DNA of 64,000 bases from a bacterium (GCA_028821265.1 JAPPGU010000082.1:62001-126000); one strand, 5' to 3'. Positions 49,697 to 60,354 are shown, counted from the stretch's first letter. Numbers and translations are program-made. Notes: generated from the letters alone by a model not told the origin.

Positions 49697-49739
49697 CCGG
49701 CTTCCCGATGCCGGGCAGAAGGATTGGGAAGCCCACTAG

Positions 49740-49906
49740 AGCGGTCTGTCTGTGGAACGGCGGTGTGGTATGGCGTCGGCAGCGGTGTTCCTCGCAAGGC
49801 CCGCTGACGAAGGCGTACCCGCAGCGGTACGTTGAGGAAGCGGAACGCAGCGACGGGGCGCCGATGGCAGCCATAACACACCTGGTTGTTTCGCAGGCAG
49901 ACCGCT
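49740..49906 (+). repeat. MITE/ERIC-like imperfect palindromic element, copy B
   Basis: Termini AGCGGTCTGTCTGTGGAAC ... GTTTCGCAGGCAGACCGCT; inverted relative to copy A at 21254..21418. Confidence 0.85.
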
Positions 49907-49918
49907 ACAATGCCCTGC

Positions 49919-49994
<76 letters not shown>

Positions 49995-50033
49995 TCCGGG
50001 ACGGTTCCGCAGTTGTCAACAGCGTCCCTCGTC

Positions 50034-50115
50034 GCGGGTGTGGCGGAACGGTAGACGCGCCAGGTTTAGGTCCTGGTGGGCAATGCCCGTGGGGGTTCGA
50101 GTCCCTCCACCCGCA
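50034..50115 (+). tRNA. tRNA-Leu (anticodon TAG)
   Basis: GCGGGTG...CACCCGC acceptor; CCAGG TTTAGGT CCTGG anticodon arm; long variable arm. Confidence 0.92.
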
Positions 50116-51777
50116 CTATTGGAAGGACACGAACACCGGCACCGGGGTCAGTTCCAGGACCTGTTCGGGTGTGGCGGTGGGGGAGTCCTCGTCATAGAAG
50201 TTCTTCCAGCCCCACCAGAACTGGTCGGCGTCGGGTTCGAGGGTCAGGGCGTTCCAGGTGCTGTACTTGGCCTCCAGGCTTCCCTGCCCGTCCATCTGGA
50301 TCAACACCGCCAGTTCGGGAGGCGTCTCTATCAGGGGGCGGTTGGTGATCATGGAGAACCGGAACTGGTGGATGATCAGGAGCTTCTGGGGGAGTGCTTC
50401 CTCCCGGACTATCGCCGCGAGCCATTCGATCACCCGGTTGATCTCCGCGGCGTCGACCGTACCGATCTGGCGCAGATGGACCTGGTTGGGCTTCAGCCTC
50501 CACTCGGGATCGAGGGCTAGACCGACATGGGGCAGGCGAAGGAATTCCTCGTATATTTTTGCCTGGGTCAGGAAGTCGGTGCGCCCCGGCTGCAGGTCGA
50601 GGACCACATAGGCGTCGTTGGCGGCTGCGATCTCGATCCAGGGCGCGATCACATCCCGCGCCGTCTCGGACGAGTAGTCGCCGTCCCGGCCGGCTCCGGC
50701 CGAGGCGACAGTGGCGACTATCTCGAAGGTGGGAAGCACGGTGGCGCCGTCCGCGCCGTAGCCGTCGATTATCGATCGGAGCCGGTCGATGCCTTCCTCG
50801 GGGCCCTGCTCGCCCAGCACTCCGAGGGCGGACGTCACCGGGTGCCCGTACACGGCCACCAGCCGGCGCCCGTCGCCCTCTCCGAACATGAGCAGGCCGC
50901 CCCCGGGAATTTCGGCGTTCCGCCGGACCACCTCCAGCTGCCAGGCCAGATCATCGTCGAAGTCCGAGAGCAGGTCCACCTTGGTAGCGCCCGCGATCAT
51001 CTTCCGCGCGTAGGCGGGAAGGGCCCTGAGATCCCCTTCCACCACGACCACGCCGACACCGATCTGGATACCGAGGGCCATCAGGGCGGACGGCGCGGCC
51101 GGATCCACCAGCCAGACGCGGTCCGGGGTCCTGGCGTCGGACGGGAAAGCCGCCTGCCAATCGACCTCCACCGGCTCAACGGTGAACCCGGCGAGGGCGT
51201 CGAGAAGCACCCGCTCGTCAAAGCCGGCGGCCACGATCCGCTCCGGCGCCAGGCGGCGGAGCTCGTCCAGCAACCGATCATCGAACCACTGGCCGACCAG
51301 CAGCAGAGGGCCTCGGATACCGCTTGCGGCCATCGTGGCCATCGCGGCCGGATTGGTGGCGAAGGCCAGACCTACTTCGTGAGCGCACGTGAAGGCGGCC
51401 TGTGAGATCTCGACGCTGACCGGAACGGCCGAGGTCTCGGTGGGGCGGAAGTCCTCCGGGATGCTGGGCGAGCAGTCCCTCTCCGCCGGAGCCGGCGCGG
51501 ACACCGCCTGGGAGGAGGGCTCTGCGGATCGGTCGTCCATCCCGGTGACCGGGCTGGGATCGGGAGAGGAGGTGTCCGTGGAAGGTCCCCCGACCGAGTC
51601 TGCGGGATCCGCGGCTGAGGTGGGGGCGACGGCGCTCGACGGTGCGGGCTCCTCCGCCGACTCTCCGTCCGGCCATAGGTAGAAGGCGATGGCCAAAAGG
51701 ATGGCGAGTACCGCAATCCGGCCGGCAGCGGAAACGAGAACCCGGCGCCCACGTGCGCTCGGAGGGTTAGAATCCAT
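50116..51777 (-). CDS. Secreted/anchored hypothetical protein (possible CWB2-like N-terminal region, C-terminal alpha/beta domain)
   Basis: MDSNPPSARGRRVLVSAAGRIAVLAILLAIAFYLWPDG signal-anchor, low-complexity Ser/Pro linker, then two structured regions; start chosen at ATG 51777. Confidence 0.75.
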   Translation of the reverse strand: MDSNPPSARGRRVLVSAAGRIAVLAILLAIAFYLWPDGESAEEPAPSSAVAPTSAADPADSVGGPSTDTSSPDPSPVTGMDDRSAEPSSQAVSAPAPAERDCSPSIPEDFRPTETSAVPVSVEISQAAFTCAHEVGLAFATNPAAMATMAASGIRGPLLLVGQWFDDRLLDELRRLAPERIVAAGFDERVLLDALAGFTVEPVEVDWQAAFPSDARTPDRVWLVDPAAPSALMALGIQIGVGVVVVEGDLRALPAYARKMIAGATKVDLLSDFDDDLAWQLEVVRRNAEIPGGGLLMFGEGDGRRLVAVYGHPVTSALGVLGEQGPEEGIDRLRSIIDGYGADGATVLPTFEIVATVASAGAGRDGDYSSETARDVIAPWIEIAAANDAYVVLDLQPGRTDFLTQAKIYEEFLRLPHVGLALDPEWRLKPNQVHLRQIGTVDAAEINRVIEWLAAIVREEALPQKLLIIHQFRFSMITNRPLIETPPELAVLIQMDGQGSLEAKYSTWNALTLEPDADQFWWGWKNFYDEDSPTATPEQVLELTPVPVFVSFQ

Positions 51778-51807
51778 ATTCAACGAGCGCTCCTGAGGGT
51801 GCTCGAA

Positions 51808-51881
51808 CGGGCTGTGGCGCAGCTTGGCAGCGCGCCTGCTTTGGGAGCAGGAGGTCGTCGGTTCAAATCCGACCAGCCCGA
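51808..51881 (+). tRNA. tRNA-Pro (anticodon TGG)
   Basis: CGGGCTG...CAGCCCG acceptor; CCTGC TTTGGGA GCAGG anticodon arm. Confidence 0.93.
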
Positions 51882-52002
51882 CCCGAACCTCCCTCTGGCA
51901 GGCGGTGTGAAGGCTAGCCGTTCGCCCTCCGTTCTTCGCGGACCTGTCGGGTCCGGGCGCGTCCCGGTCAGGCGTATACGGCATGTATTATGGGCAAGAC
52001 CG

Positions 52003-52073
<71 letters not shown>

Positions 52074-52124
52074 CTGACGGGTGAGTCCTGGACCGGGCTC
52101 CCGCAGAGCGGAGGGCCGTGATGA

Positions 52125-52197
52125 GCCCCCGTAGCTCAGAGGACAGAGCAGGAGCCTTCTAAGCTCTTGGTCGGAGGTTCGAATCCTTCCGGGGGCG
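52125..52197 (+). tRNA. tRNA-Arg (anticodon TCT)
   Basis: GCCCCCG...CGGGGGC acceptor; GGAGC CTTCTAA GCTCT anticodon arm. Confidence 0.92.
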
Positions 52198-52269
52198 CGC
52201 CACGATCGGTACGGATCCGTATCTGGCGAATCCGCATTACAAGGAGCCGGGCGTGATGCCCGGCGCACG

Positions 52270-52344
52270 GTGGCCGTAGCTCAGCTTGGTTAGAGCGCCT
52301 GGTTGTGGTCCAGGAGGTCGGGGGTTCGAGTCCCCTCGGTCACC
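52270..52344 (+). tRNA. tRNA-His (anticodon GTG)
   Basis: GTGGCCG...CGGTCAC acceptor; CCTGG TTGTGGT CCAGG anticodon arm; G at 52269 available as G-1. Confidence 0.92.
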
Positions 52345-52397
52345 CTGGTGCTGAGTCGTTCGACTGCGCCTGGCCTAGCCCGACTCCTGGGAGTGTC

Positions 52398-53759
52398 GTG
52401 TCATTCACCGTTTCTGAAGTGAGCGACTTCGAACGTCGTATCACCCTCCTGCTCGACAGCCGTCGCCTTGATGCGGCCGAATCGCGCGCCGCCCGGAGGC
52501 TGGCGCGGGACATCCACGTGAACGGTTTCCGCCGTGGCAAGGCGCCCCGCCGCATGGTGGAGCGGGTGGTCGGCAGGGAGCGGGTCCGCAACGATGCCAT
52601 CGAGGACCTGCTGTCGGACCGCCTTCCCGGGGTATGGGAAGGCACCGGCCTGGCCCCGGCCGTCTCGCCCGTGGTGGATGGCATCAGGGAGGTCGCCGAC
52701 GGTGTCGAGGTGGATCTCCTCGTAAGCCTATGGCCCACGTTGGCCACCCCGCCGGTCTACGAAGGCCGGACGGTCGAACTCGATGCTCCCGAGGAGATCG
52801 GCGACGAAGCCGTCGGGCGATACGTGGACATGTACAGGGAGCAGTTCGCCGAACTGGAGACCGTGGAACGGCCCTGCCGAGCGGGCGACTACGTGGCCAT
52901 CGACCTCAGCTCCTCGCATGACGGGCGCTCTCTGGAGGCGCCGGCGGCCACCGGGTTCCTGTACGAGTTGGGCGTCGAGGCGGCGATGGAGGGCTTGACC
53001 GAGCAACTCACGGGGTGCGAGGCCGGCGCGGTGGTCGAGTTCGAGGCGCCGCTGCGCATGGCGGTCGGCGACCTGGCCGAAGGCACCGTGATCGAGGTGC
53101 GGGTGGTCGTCGACGAGGTGCGGGAGAAACTCCTTCCGGATCTGGACGACGAGTGGGTGGCGGACTTCACCGACTTCGACACCGTGAGCGAGCTGCGTGA
53201 GCAGGTGTTCAAGGACCTGGACGGGCAGCGCCTCGAATCTCTGCGAAGCCAGCTACGCGGTGTCCTCCTGTCGGAACTGGCCGAGGAGGTGGAACTGGAC
53301 ATACCGCAAGCCGTCGTCGATGCGTCCGCGATGAGGATGTTCGAGGACTTCCGTGGACGCCTCGATGAGCAGAAGTCGTCGGTCGAGGAGTACCTGGAAG
53401 CGACCGGGCAGGACATCGAAGCCGTCTTCGGACAGTTCCGTGGCCGCGCCACCGCGCAGATACAGGTCGGAGCGTTGCTGGACTCGGTTGCCGAGCACAC
53501 CGGAATCGAGGTCCGGGACGAGGACATCCTCGATGCCTACCAGGCCGTAGCCTCCCGAACGGATCAGTCGGTCGAGAGCATTGCCGAGGAGATGGCGGGG
53601 AGTGCTCTAGAAAACAGCGTGCGCGGTGATATCCTGCGGACCCGGGCACTGGACATTCTCATGAGAGCCGCGGTGGCTACGGATGGTGATGGGGCCGTGA
53701 TCGACCTCCGGTTCGATCCGCCCGGCACCCCGGAGGCCGTCGAGGACGAGACCGAGTAA
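52398..53759 (+). CDS. tig: Trigger factor (peptidyl-prolyl isomerase chaperone)
   Basis: [16 protein letters not shown] ribosome-binding signature, PPIase middle domain, helical C-terminus; immediately upstream of clpP; GTG start. Confidence 0.9.
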   Translation: MSFTVSEVSDFERRITLLLDSRRLDAAESRAARRLARDIHVNGFRRGKAPRRMVERVVGRERVRNDAIEDLLSDRLPGVWEGTGLAPAVSPVVDGIREVADGVEVDLLVSLWPTLATPPVYEGRTVELDAPEEIGDEAVGRYVDMYREQFAELETVERPCRAGDYVAIDLSSSHDGRSLEAPAATGFLYELGVEAAMEGLTEQLTGCEAGAVVEFEAPLRMAVGDLAEGTVIEVRVVVDEVREKLLPDLDDEWVADFTDFDTVSELREQVFKDLDGQRLESLRSQLRGVLLSELAEEVELDIPQAVVDASAMRMFEDFRGRLDEQKSSVEEYLEATGQDIEAVFGQFRGRATAQIQVGALLDSVAEHTGIEVRDEDILDAYQAVASRTDQSVESIAEEMAGSALENSVRGDILRTRALDILMRAAVATDGDGAVIDLRFDPPGTPEAVEDETE

Positions 53760-53767
53760 GGAGAGCA

Positions 53768-54433
53768 GTGAGCGACATCATGCCGCCGATGGGCGCCGTC
53801 ACGGATCCTCCCGCCACGGGCTACCTGGTACCCACGGTGGTCGAGTCCACCAGCCGGGGGGAGCGGGCCTTCGACATCTATTCCCGCCTGCTAAAGGACC
53901 GGATCATCTTTCTCGGCACCCCGATCGACGATGCGGTGGCCAACCTGGTCATGGCCCAACTGCTCCATCTCGAATCGGAGGACCCCGACCGTGATGTCAA
54001 CCTGTACATCAACTCCCCGGGTGGTTCCATCACCAGCCTGTTCGCCATCTACGACACTATCCAGTACATCAAGCCTGATGTCAGCACCGTGTGCATGGGG
54101 ATGGCCGCCTCGGCCGCCGCGGTGATCCTGGCCGGAGGCGCCAAGGGGAAGCGGTTCGCCCTCCCGCACGCCCGGGTGATGCTCCACCAGCCGCAGGGAG
54201 GGGCTAGCGGGCAAGCCACGGACATCGAGATACAGGCCCGCCTGATCGTCCAGATGCGGGAACAACTCAACCGGATCCTGGCCCGCCACACCGGCCAGGA
54301 GTACGAGAAGTTGGCAAAGGACACCGACCGCGACTTCTGGATGCTCGCCGAAGAGGCCAGGGAGTACGGGGAGCACGGAATCGTGGACGCGGTGCTTACC
54401 AGCCGAGAACTAGTGGCGGTCGAGGACCTCTGA
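53768..54433 (+). CDS. clpP: ATP-dependent Clp protease proteolytic subunit
   Basis: [53 protein letters not shown]. Confidence 0.95.
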   Translation: MSDIMPPMGAVTDPPATGYLVPTVVESTSRGERAFDIYSRLLKDRIIFLGTPIDDAVANLVMAQLLHLESEDPDRDVNLYINSPGGSITSLFAIYDTIQYIKPDVSTVCMGMAASAAAVILAGGAKGKRFALPHARVMLHQPQGGASGQATDIEIQARLIVQMREQLNRILARHTGQEYEKLAKDTDRDFWMLAEEAREYGEHGIVDAVLTSRELVAVEDL

Positions 54434-54436
54434 GGC

Positions 54437-55705
54437 GTGGCTACCAAGTACGGGGACGGGAGCGACCTGCTCAAATGTAGTTTCTGCGGCCATTCGCAGA
54501 AGCAGGTCAAGAAGCTCATCGCCGGGCCCGGGGTCTACATCTGTGACGAGTGCGTCCTGCTCTGCACCGAGATACTCGACGACGACCTCTCCACCAGGGA
54601 GTCCGAGCACGACGGGGAGTTGCCCAAGCCGTCCGAGGTGTACGACTTCCTGGACGGCTACGTCATCGGGCAGGATCGAGCGAAGAAGACCCTGGCCGTG
54701 GCGGTCTACAACCACTACAAGCGGGTGCGGGCCGGAGCACCCCGCAAGGAAGAGGTGGAGCTCTCCAAGTCCAACATCCTCTTGATCGGCCCTACCGGAT
54801 GCGGCAAGACGCTCCTGGCCCAAACCCTGGCGCGCATGCTCAACGTGCCATTTGCCATCGCCGACGCGACCGCGCTCACCGAGGCGGGCTACGTGGGAGA
54901 GGACGTGGAGAACATCCTGCTCAAGCTGCTGCAGGCCGCCGACTATGACATCAAACGAGCCGAGCAGGGCATCATCTACATCGACGAGGTGGACAAGATC
55001 GCCCGCAAGGCCGAGAACCCCTCCATTACCAGGGACGTGTCCGGAGAAGGTGTGCAGCAGGCCCTGCTGAAGATACTGGAGGGGACAGTGGCCTCGGTGC
55101 CCCCTCAGGGCGGCCGCAAGCATCCGCATCAGGAGTTCATCCAGATCGATACCACCGACGTGCTGTTCATCTCGGGTGGGGCGTTTGCCGGGCTCGAGGA
55201 GGTCATCTCCCGCCGGATCGGCAACAAGGTGGTGGGGTTCGGCGCAGATCTGCGGTCCAGTCCCGACCGGCCCGAGCCGGAGCTGCTTTCGGAGGTAATG
55301 CCGGAGGACCTGATCAAGTTCGGCCTGATCCCCGAGTTCATCGGCAGGCTTCCCATGGTGGCCACCGTGAACGCGCTGGACAAGGAGGCTCTCATCCGGA
55401 TCCTCCAGGAGCCTCGCAACGCCCTCGTGAAGCAGTACGCCCGGATCTTCGAACTCGACGGCGTGGAGTTGGTGTTCGAGGACGATTCCCTCGAGGCGAT
55501 CGCCGACCTGGCGATGCTGAGGGGTACCGGCGCCCGTGGTCTGCGGGCCATCATGGAGGAAGTACTCCTCGACACCATGTACGAGCTTCCCTCCCGGCCG
55601 GACATCGGGCGGGTGCTGGTCGACCGGAGGGTGGTCGAGGAGAAGACCAACCCGACCCTGCTGGCGATCAGTGATATCGAGAAGCGCCGCGAGAAGAGCG
55701 CGTAG
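54437..55705 (+). CDS. clpX: ATP-dependent Clp protease ATPase subunit ClpX
   Basis: [26 protein letters not shown] zinc domain, [36 protein letters not shown] start. Confidence 0.95.
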   Translation: MATKYGDGSDLLKCSFCGHSQKQVKKLIAGPGVYICDECVLLCTEILDDDLSTRESEHDGELPKPSEVYDFLDGYVIGQDRAKKTLAVAVYNHYKRVRAGAPRKEEVELSKSNILLIGPTGCGKTLLAQTLARMLNVPFAIADATALTEAGYVGEDVENILLKLLQAADYDIKRAEQGIIYIDEVDKIARKAENPSITRDVSGEGVQQALLKILEGTVASVPPQGGRKHPHQEFIQIDTTDVLFISGGAFAGLEEVISRRIGNKVVGFGADLRSSPDRPEPELLSEVMPEDLIKFGLIPEFIGRLPMVATVNALDKEALIRILQEPRNALVKQYARIFELDGVELVFEDDSLEAIADLAMLRGTGARGLRAIMEEVLLDTMYELPSRPDIGRVLVDRRVVEEKTNPTLLAISDIEKRREKSA

Positions 55706-55751
55706 CCGCCCGGCCGGGGTCGGGTAAGCGCGGCCGATTCCAACCACCGCA

Positions 55752-58391
55752 ATGACTACCAGCCCCTCCGACCCCCTCCAGGGAAGCTACGACCCCCGGC
55801 GCGTCGAGGCGCGCTGGTACCCGGTCTGGGAACGGTCGGGCGCCTTCCGCCCCGAGGTCAATCCGGACGGCGAGCCGTTCTGCATTGTCATACCGCCCCC
55901 CAACGTGACCGGCGTGCTCCACATCGGGCACGCCCTGGACCACTCGATCCAGGATGCCATCATCCGGCGGAAGCGTATGCAGGGCTACGCCACCCTCTGG
56001 CTACCCGGAACCGATCATGCCGGCATCGCCACCCAGATGGTCGTGGAGCGGGAACTCGCCTTGGAGGGTCTTAGCCGTCATTCCATGGGCCGGGAGGCCT
56101 TCGTAGAGCAGGTCTGGCAGTGGAAGCGCCAATCGGGGGGCACCATCACCGAGCAGATGCGAGCCCTGGGGGACTCGTGTGACTGGACGAGGGAGCGCTT
56201 CACCCTCGACGAGGGTCTGTCCGCCGCAGTGCGGGAGGTGTTCGTGCGCCTGCACGAGAAGGGGTTCATCTACCGCGGCCAACGGATCATCAACTGGTCT
56301 CCGGGTCTCATGACCGCCATCTCCGATATCGAGGTGGAGTACAGGGAGGTGGACGGCCAACTCGTCCACATCACCTACCCGTTCGCGGACGGGGATGGTG
56401 GGGACGGCATCACCGTCGCCACCACGCGGGCTGAGACCATGCTGGGGGACACCGGTGTGGCCGTCCATCCTGACGATGATCGCTACCGGCATCTGATCGG
56501 TCGCACGGTGCGCCTTCCGCTCATGGGGCGGGACCTCCCGGTGGTGGCTGACAAGGCGGTCGACCCGGACTTCGGGACCGGGGCGGTCAAGGTCACTCCG
56601 GCCCACGATCCGCTCGACTTCGATATCTCGCTACGGACCGGATTGGCCCCCGTCCAGGTGATCGGTGAGGACGGGAGGATGACCCCGGCCGCCGGCGACT
56701 TCGCCGGGCTGGACCGGTTCGAGGCCCGTGAGCAGGTGGTGGAGGCTCTCAGAGCCGGCGGATACCTCGGACGCATCGAGGAGCACCGCCACACGGTGGG
56801 CCATTGCTCCCGGAGCGGGGTGCCAATCGAGCCGCTCCTGTCCAGGCAGTGGTTCGTCCGGGTGGCCGAGTTGGTGGGACCGGCGGTGGAGGTGGTGCAG
56901 AAGGACCTGGCCAGGTTCGTTCCCAAGCGTTGGGAACGGAACTACTTCCGCTGGATGGAGAACCTCGAGGACTGGTGTATCAGCCGCCAGCTCTGGTGGG
57001 GTCACCGGATTCCGGCGTGGTACTGCGAGGCCGATGGCGAGGTGATGGTTGCCACGTCCCGGCCCAGTGCTTGCGTGAAGTGTGGCTCGGAGCGGTTACA
57101 ACCCGAAGAGGACGTCCTGGACACCTGGTTCAGCTCGGCGCTGTGGCCCTTCAGCACGCTCGGATGGCCGGACCAGACGGACGACCTGGAACGCTTCTAT
57201 CCCACCGACGTGCTGGTCACCGGCTACGACATCATCTTCTTCTGGGTGGCCCGCATGCTGAAGATGGGCATGCAGTTCGCGGGGGATGTCCCGTTCCGCG
57301 AGATCGTCATCCACGGGCTGGTCCGGGCATCCGATGGCCGGAAGATGTCGAAGTCGCTCAACAACATCGTGGACCCCTTCGAGATGATCGAGCAGTACGG
57401 CGCCGACGCCCTGCGGCTCAGCCTGCTGCAGTCGGCCTCCCCGGGCCACGACGTGCCCTTCGACGTCAGCTGGGTGGATGCCGCCCGGCGCTTCGGCAAC
57501 AAGCTGTGGAACGCCACCAGGTTTGCCCTCATCCACGTGCCTCCCGGTTCGGTGCCGCGGGCCGGCGGCTATCCGGAGGACCCGGGCCCCGTCGACCGGT
57601 GGGTGCTGGCGCGGTTGGGAGAGGTGGCGGAGCGGTACGATGAGCTGTCCGATGCGCACCGCCTGGCGGATGCCTTCTCGCTCATGTACTCGTTCGCCTG
57701 GTCGGAGGTGTTCGACTGGTATCTCGAGATGTCGAAGCCGGTGCTGGCGGCCGGAGGTCCCGAGGCGGCGCCGGTAAGGCAGACCCTGGGTGTGGTCATG
57801 CGTGACCTGCTCAAGTTCTTCCATCCGGCCATTCCGTTCGTGACCGAGGAGCTCTACAGCCATCTGGTGTCCGATGACCTGCTCATAGTCTCGTCGTGGC
57901 CCGAAGTCCCGCGTTACTCGGCGCCTGGAGGGATGGACACCCTCCAGGATCTGATCACCGCCCTGAGGGGGTCCCGGTCCTACCACGGGTGGGCCGCTCG
58001 TGAGGAGCTCGACGCGGTCGTCCATGATCCGGCCGGCGCCTGGGATGACTGGTGGGCGCCCCAGTTGGCCTCCTTGGCGGGAATCAAGGCGCGGGTGGGT
58101 GCGCCGCCCGAGAGCCCCGGCTACCTGCGGGTCGCGGCCGGGCCGGTGGAGGCCTACGTGGAGGTCCGCGGTGTCATGGACATCGGGGCCGAGCAGGAGC
58201 GGCTGGCACGCCGTCTCCGCAAGGCACGCGCCGAGCTGCAGAAGTCGGAGGCCAAGCTGTCCAACCCGGCCTTCCGCTCCCGCGCCCCTGGGGAGGTCGT
58301 GGCCAAGGAGGAGCAGAAGGCGGACGCTTCCAGAGCCCTGATCGATCGGTTGGTGGCTCAGCTCGAGGCGCTCGGAGACGTGGTTGCCTAG
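55752..58391 (+). CDS. valS: Valyl-tRNA synthetase
   Basis: PPPNVTGVLHIGHALDHSIQD (HIGH), DGRKMSKSLNN (KMSKS), C-terminal coiled-coil arm. Confidence 0.95.
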   Translation: MTTSPSDPLQGSYDPRRVEARWYPVWERSGAFRPEVNPDGEPFCIVIPPPNVTGVLHIGHALDHSIQDAIIRRKRMQGYATLWLPGTDHAGIATQMVVERELALEGLSRHSMGREAFVEQVWQWKRQSGGTITEQMRALGDSCDWTRERFTLDEGLSAAVREVFVRLHEKGFIYRGQRIINWSPGLMTAISDIEVEYREVDGQLVHITYPFADGDGGDGITVATTRAETMLGDTGVAVHPDDDRYRHLIGRTVRLPLMGRDLPVVADKAVDPDFGTGAVKVTPAHDPLDFDISLRTGLAPVQVIGEDGRMTPAAGDFAGLDRFEAREQVVEALRAGGYLGRIEEHRHTVGHCSRSGVPIEPLLSRQWFVRVAELVGPAVEVVQKDLARFVPKRWERNYFRWMENLEDWCISRQLWWGHRIPAWYCEADGEVMVATSRPSACVKCGSERLQPEEDVLDTWFSSALWPFSTLGWPDQTDDLERFYPTDVLVTGYDIIFFWVARMLKMGMQFAGDVPFREIVIHGLVRASDGRKMSKSLNNIVDPFEMIEQYGADALRLSLLQSASPGHDVPFDVSWVDAARRFGNKLWNATRFALIHVPPGSVPRAGGYPEDPGPVDRWVLARLGEVAERYDELSDAHRLADAFSLMYSFAWSEVFDWYLEMSKPVLAAGGPEAAPVRQTLGVVMRDLLKFFHPAIPFVTEELYSHLVSDDLLIVSSWPEVPRYSAPGGMDTLQDLITALRGSRSYHGWAAREELDAVVHDPAGAWDDWWAPQLASLAGIKARVGAPPESPGYLRVAAGPVEAYVEVRGVMDIGAEQERLARRLRKARAELQKSEAKLSNPAFRSRAPGEVVAKEEQKADASRALIDRLVAQLEALGDVVA

Positions 58392-58442
58392 CCGGCATGC
58401 CGGCCGGGATGCCGGTCCGCACCCGGCCAACCCCTTGAGCGG

Positions 58443-59738
58443 ATGAACTACGACGGAGCCGTCGCGTATCTCGATCGGCACATCGAGTTGGGGTGGAAGC
58501 CGGGACTCGAGCGGATACACCGGCTGCTGGAGATGATGGGATCCCCCCACCTCCGCAGCCCGGCCATCCACGTCACCGGGACCAACGGCAAGACGACGGT
58601 TACCACGGTTGCGGCCTCCGTGCTGGATGCCATGGGTCTCAAGTCGGGTACGTTCACGTCCCCACATCTCGAGCGGGTGGAGGAACGGTTCAAGGTGGCC
58701 GGGGAGATGGCGACGCCGGAGCAGTTAGCGCGGGCCGTTACGGATGTCGCCCCGTTCGTGGATCTGCTGGAGGCCGAGACCGGCGAGCGGGCCACCTACT
58801 TCGAGCTGACCACTGCCGCTGCCTTTACCCTCTTCGCCAACGAGGCAGTGGACGTGGCCGTGGTCGAGGTGGGGATGGGGGGGCGCCTCGACGCCACCAA
58901 CGTCTTGGAGAGCCAGGTGGCGGTCCTGACGGGTGTCTCGATGGATCACGCCGAGTACCTGGGGACCACCGAGTTGGAGATAGCCCGGGAGAAGCTGGCC
59001 ATCCTCAAGGCCGGTGGGGTGTTGGTGACGGGGGACCTGCCCGACGAGGTGGACCCGGCGGCTGATCGGAGAGCGGACGAAGTGGGCGCGGTGCGCCGGA
59101 CGGTGGACCGGGACTTCCGGATCGAAGACCTGCGCATGTCGGTGGGCGGCTGGTCGTACGATCTCGACGGGATCTACGAGCAGTACGACGACCTTTACCT
59201 CCCCCTCCACGGTCGCCACCAGGCAGGCAACGCGGCGGTGGCCGTTGCTGCGGTTGAGGAACTGTTCGGGCGTGCCCTGCCATCCGAGGCGGTCCGGGAA
59301 GGCCTGGCCCGCACCCGGGTACCGGCCAGGGTGGAAGTCGTGGGCCGGGCGCCACTCGTGGTGCTTGACGGCGCCCACAACCCGGAGGCGACCGGCGCGC
59401 TGGCTCGGACACTACGGGAGGAGATGCCGGCGGCAGGCTGGACTCTCGTGGTCGGCGCCTTCCGGGACAAGGACATCCACGCCATGCTGGCGCCGTTCGC
59501 GGGGCTGGCCGGTCAGGCCATCGCCACCGCGGTGGACCATGAGCGAGCCGCCGAGCCCAGCGATCTGGTGGTGGCCCTGGAGAGGGTGCTGCCGGACATC
59601 CCGGTCACCTGGGTGAGGCCCGTAAGCGCCGCCGTCGAGCTGGCCAAGGAGTGGAGCGGAGGGGAGGGCGCCGTTCTGGTGACAGGCTCGTTCTATGTGG
59701 CAGGTGAGGCCCGGACCGTTCTAGTTGCTAGTTGCTAG
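58443..59738 (+). CDS. folC: Folylpolyglutamate/dihydrofolate synthase
   Basis: IHVTGTNGKTTVTTVAASVL, SPHLERVEERF, EVGMGGRLDATNV, LDGAHNPEATGAL; stop codon falls within a CTAGTTG tandem tract. Confidence 0.93.
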   Translation: MNYDGAVAYLDRHIELGWKPGLERIHRLLEMMGSPHLRSPAIHVTGTNGKTTVTTVAASVLDAMGLKSGTFTSPHLERVEERFKVAGEMATPEQLARAVTDVAPFVDLLEAETGERATYFELTTAAAFTLFANEAVDVAVVEVGMGGRLDATNVLESQVAVLTGVSMDHAEYLGTTELEIAREKLAILKAGGVLVTGDLPDEVDPAADRRADEVGAVRRTVDRDFRIEDLRMSVGGWSYDLDGIYEQYDDLYLPLHGRHQAGNAAVAVAAVEELFGRALPSEAVREGLARTRVPARVEVVGRAPLVVLDGAHNPEATGALARTLREEMPAAGWTLVVGAFRDKDIHAMLAPFAGLAGQAIATAVDHERAAEPSDLVVALERVLPDIPVTWVRPVSAAVELAKEWSGGEGAVLVTGSFYVAGEARTVLVASC

Positions 59739-59755
59739 TTGCTAGTTGCTAGTTT
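59721..59755. repeat. Tandem heptamer tract (CTAGTTG)x4 plus one variant copy CTAGTTT, overlapping folC 3' end
   Basis: ctagttgctagttgctagttgctagttgctagttt read directly; followed by AT-rich tail and a second heptamer run gaccactgaccactgaccac. Confidence 0.97.
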
Positions 59756-59859
59756 ATATTGGATTAGACCGACCACTGACCACTGACCACCGGATGGTCG
59801 CCGGTCTTCAGTGCCACCAGAGACTACCGACTGGAAACTATGAAAGGGCAGGCACAGCG

Positions 59860-60264
59860 ATGGCCCACGAAGACACCTTCGTAATGGTGAAGCCCGACGG
59901 GGTGCGCCGCCGCCTGGTAGGTGAGGTGCTCTCCAGGTTCGAAGCCAAGGGACTCGACCTGCATCGCCTCGAGATGGTCCTGCCCGACCGCGCCACGGCG
60001 ACCGCGCACTACGCGGAGCACGAGGGGAAGCCCTTCTACGACGGCCTGATCGACTTCATCGCCTCCGGTCCGGTGGTCGTGATGCATTGGTCGGGCGAGT
60101 CGGCCGTCACGGTGGCTCGAGCCTTGGTGGGAGCGACCGATCCCGCCGTGGCCCTTCCCGGCACCATCCGCGGCGATTTCGGCCTGGAGGTGGGGGAGAA
60201 CATCGTCCATGGATCCGACAGCCCGGCGAGCGCCGCTCGTGAGCTCGGGCTCTGGTTCGGCTGA
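59860..60264 (+). CDS. ndk: Nucleoside diphosphate kinase
   Basis: [53 protein letters not shown]. Confidence 0.94.
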   Translation: MAHEDTFVMVKPDGVRRRLVGEVLSRFEAKGLDLHRLEMVLPDRATATAHYAEHEGKPFYDGLIDFIASGPVVVMHWSGESAVTVARALVGATDPAVALPGTIRGDFGLEVGENIVHGSDSPASAARELGLWFG

Positions 60265-60354
60265 TGGCAACAGAGCGCAGACCAGGCCGGGTGTCCGTTG
60301 AGCCCGTCCATAGGGTAGAGTTGGCCCGAGAACAGCGACAGGGACCCTTCATCG

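Noticed and set aside
51784-51984. N-terminal extension GLVGFEPTTSCSQSRRAAKLRHSPFE of the 622-aa minus ORF
   Set aside because: This is the antisense translation of tRNA-Pro, a familiar misannotation; start moved to ATG 51777
57096-58667. 523-aa minus-strand ORF opposite valS
   Set aside because: Antisense artefact; composition typical of reversed GC-rich codons
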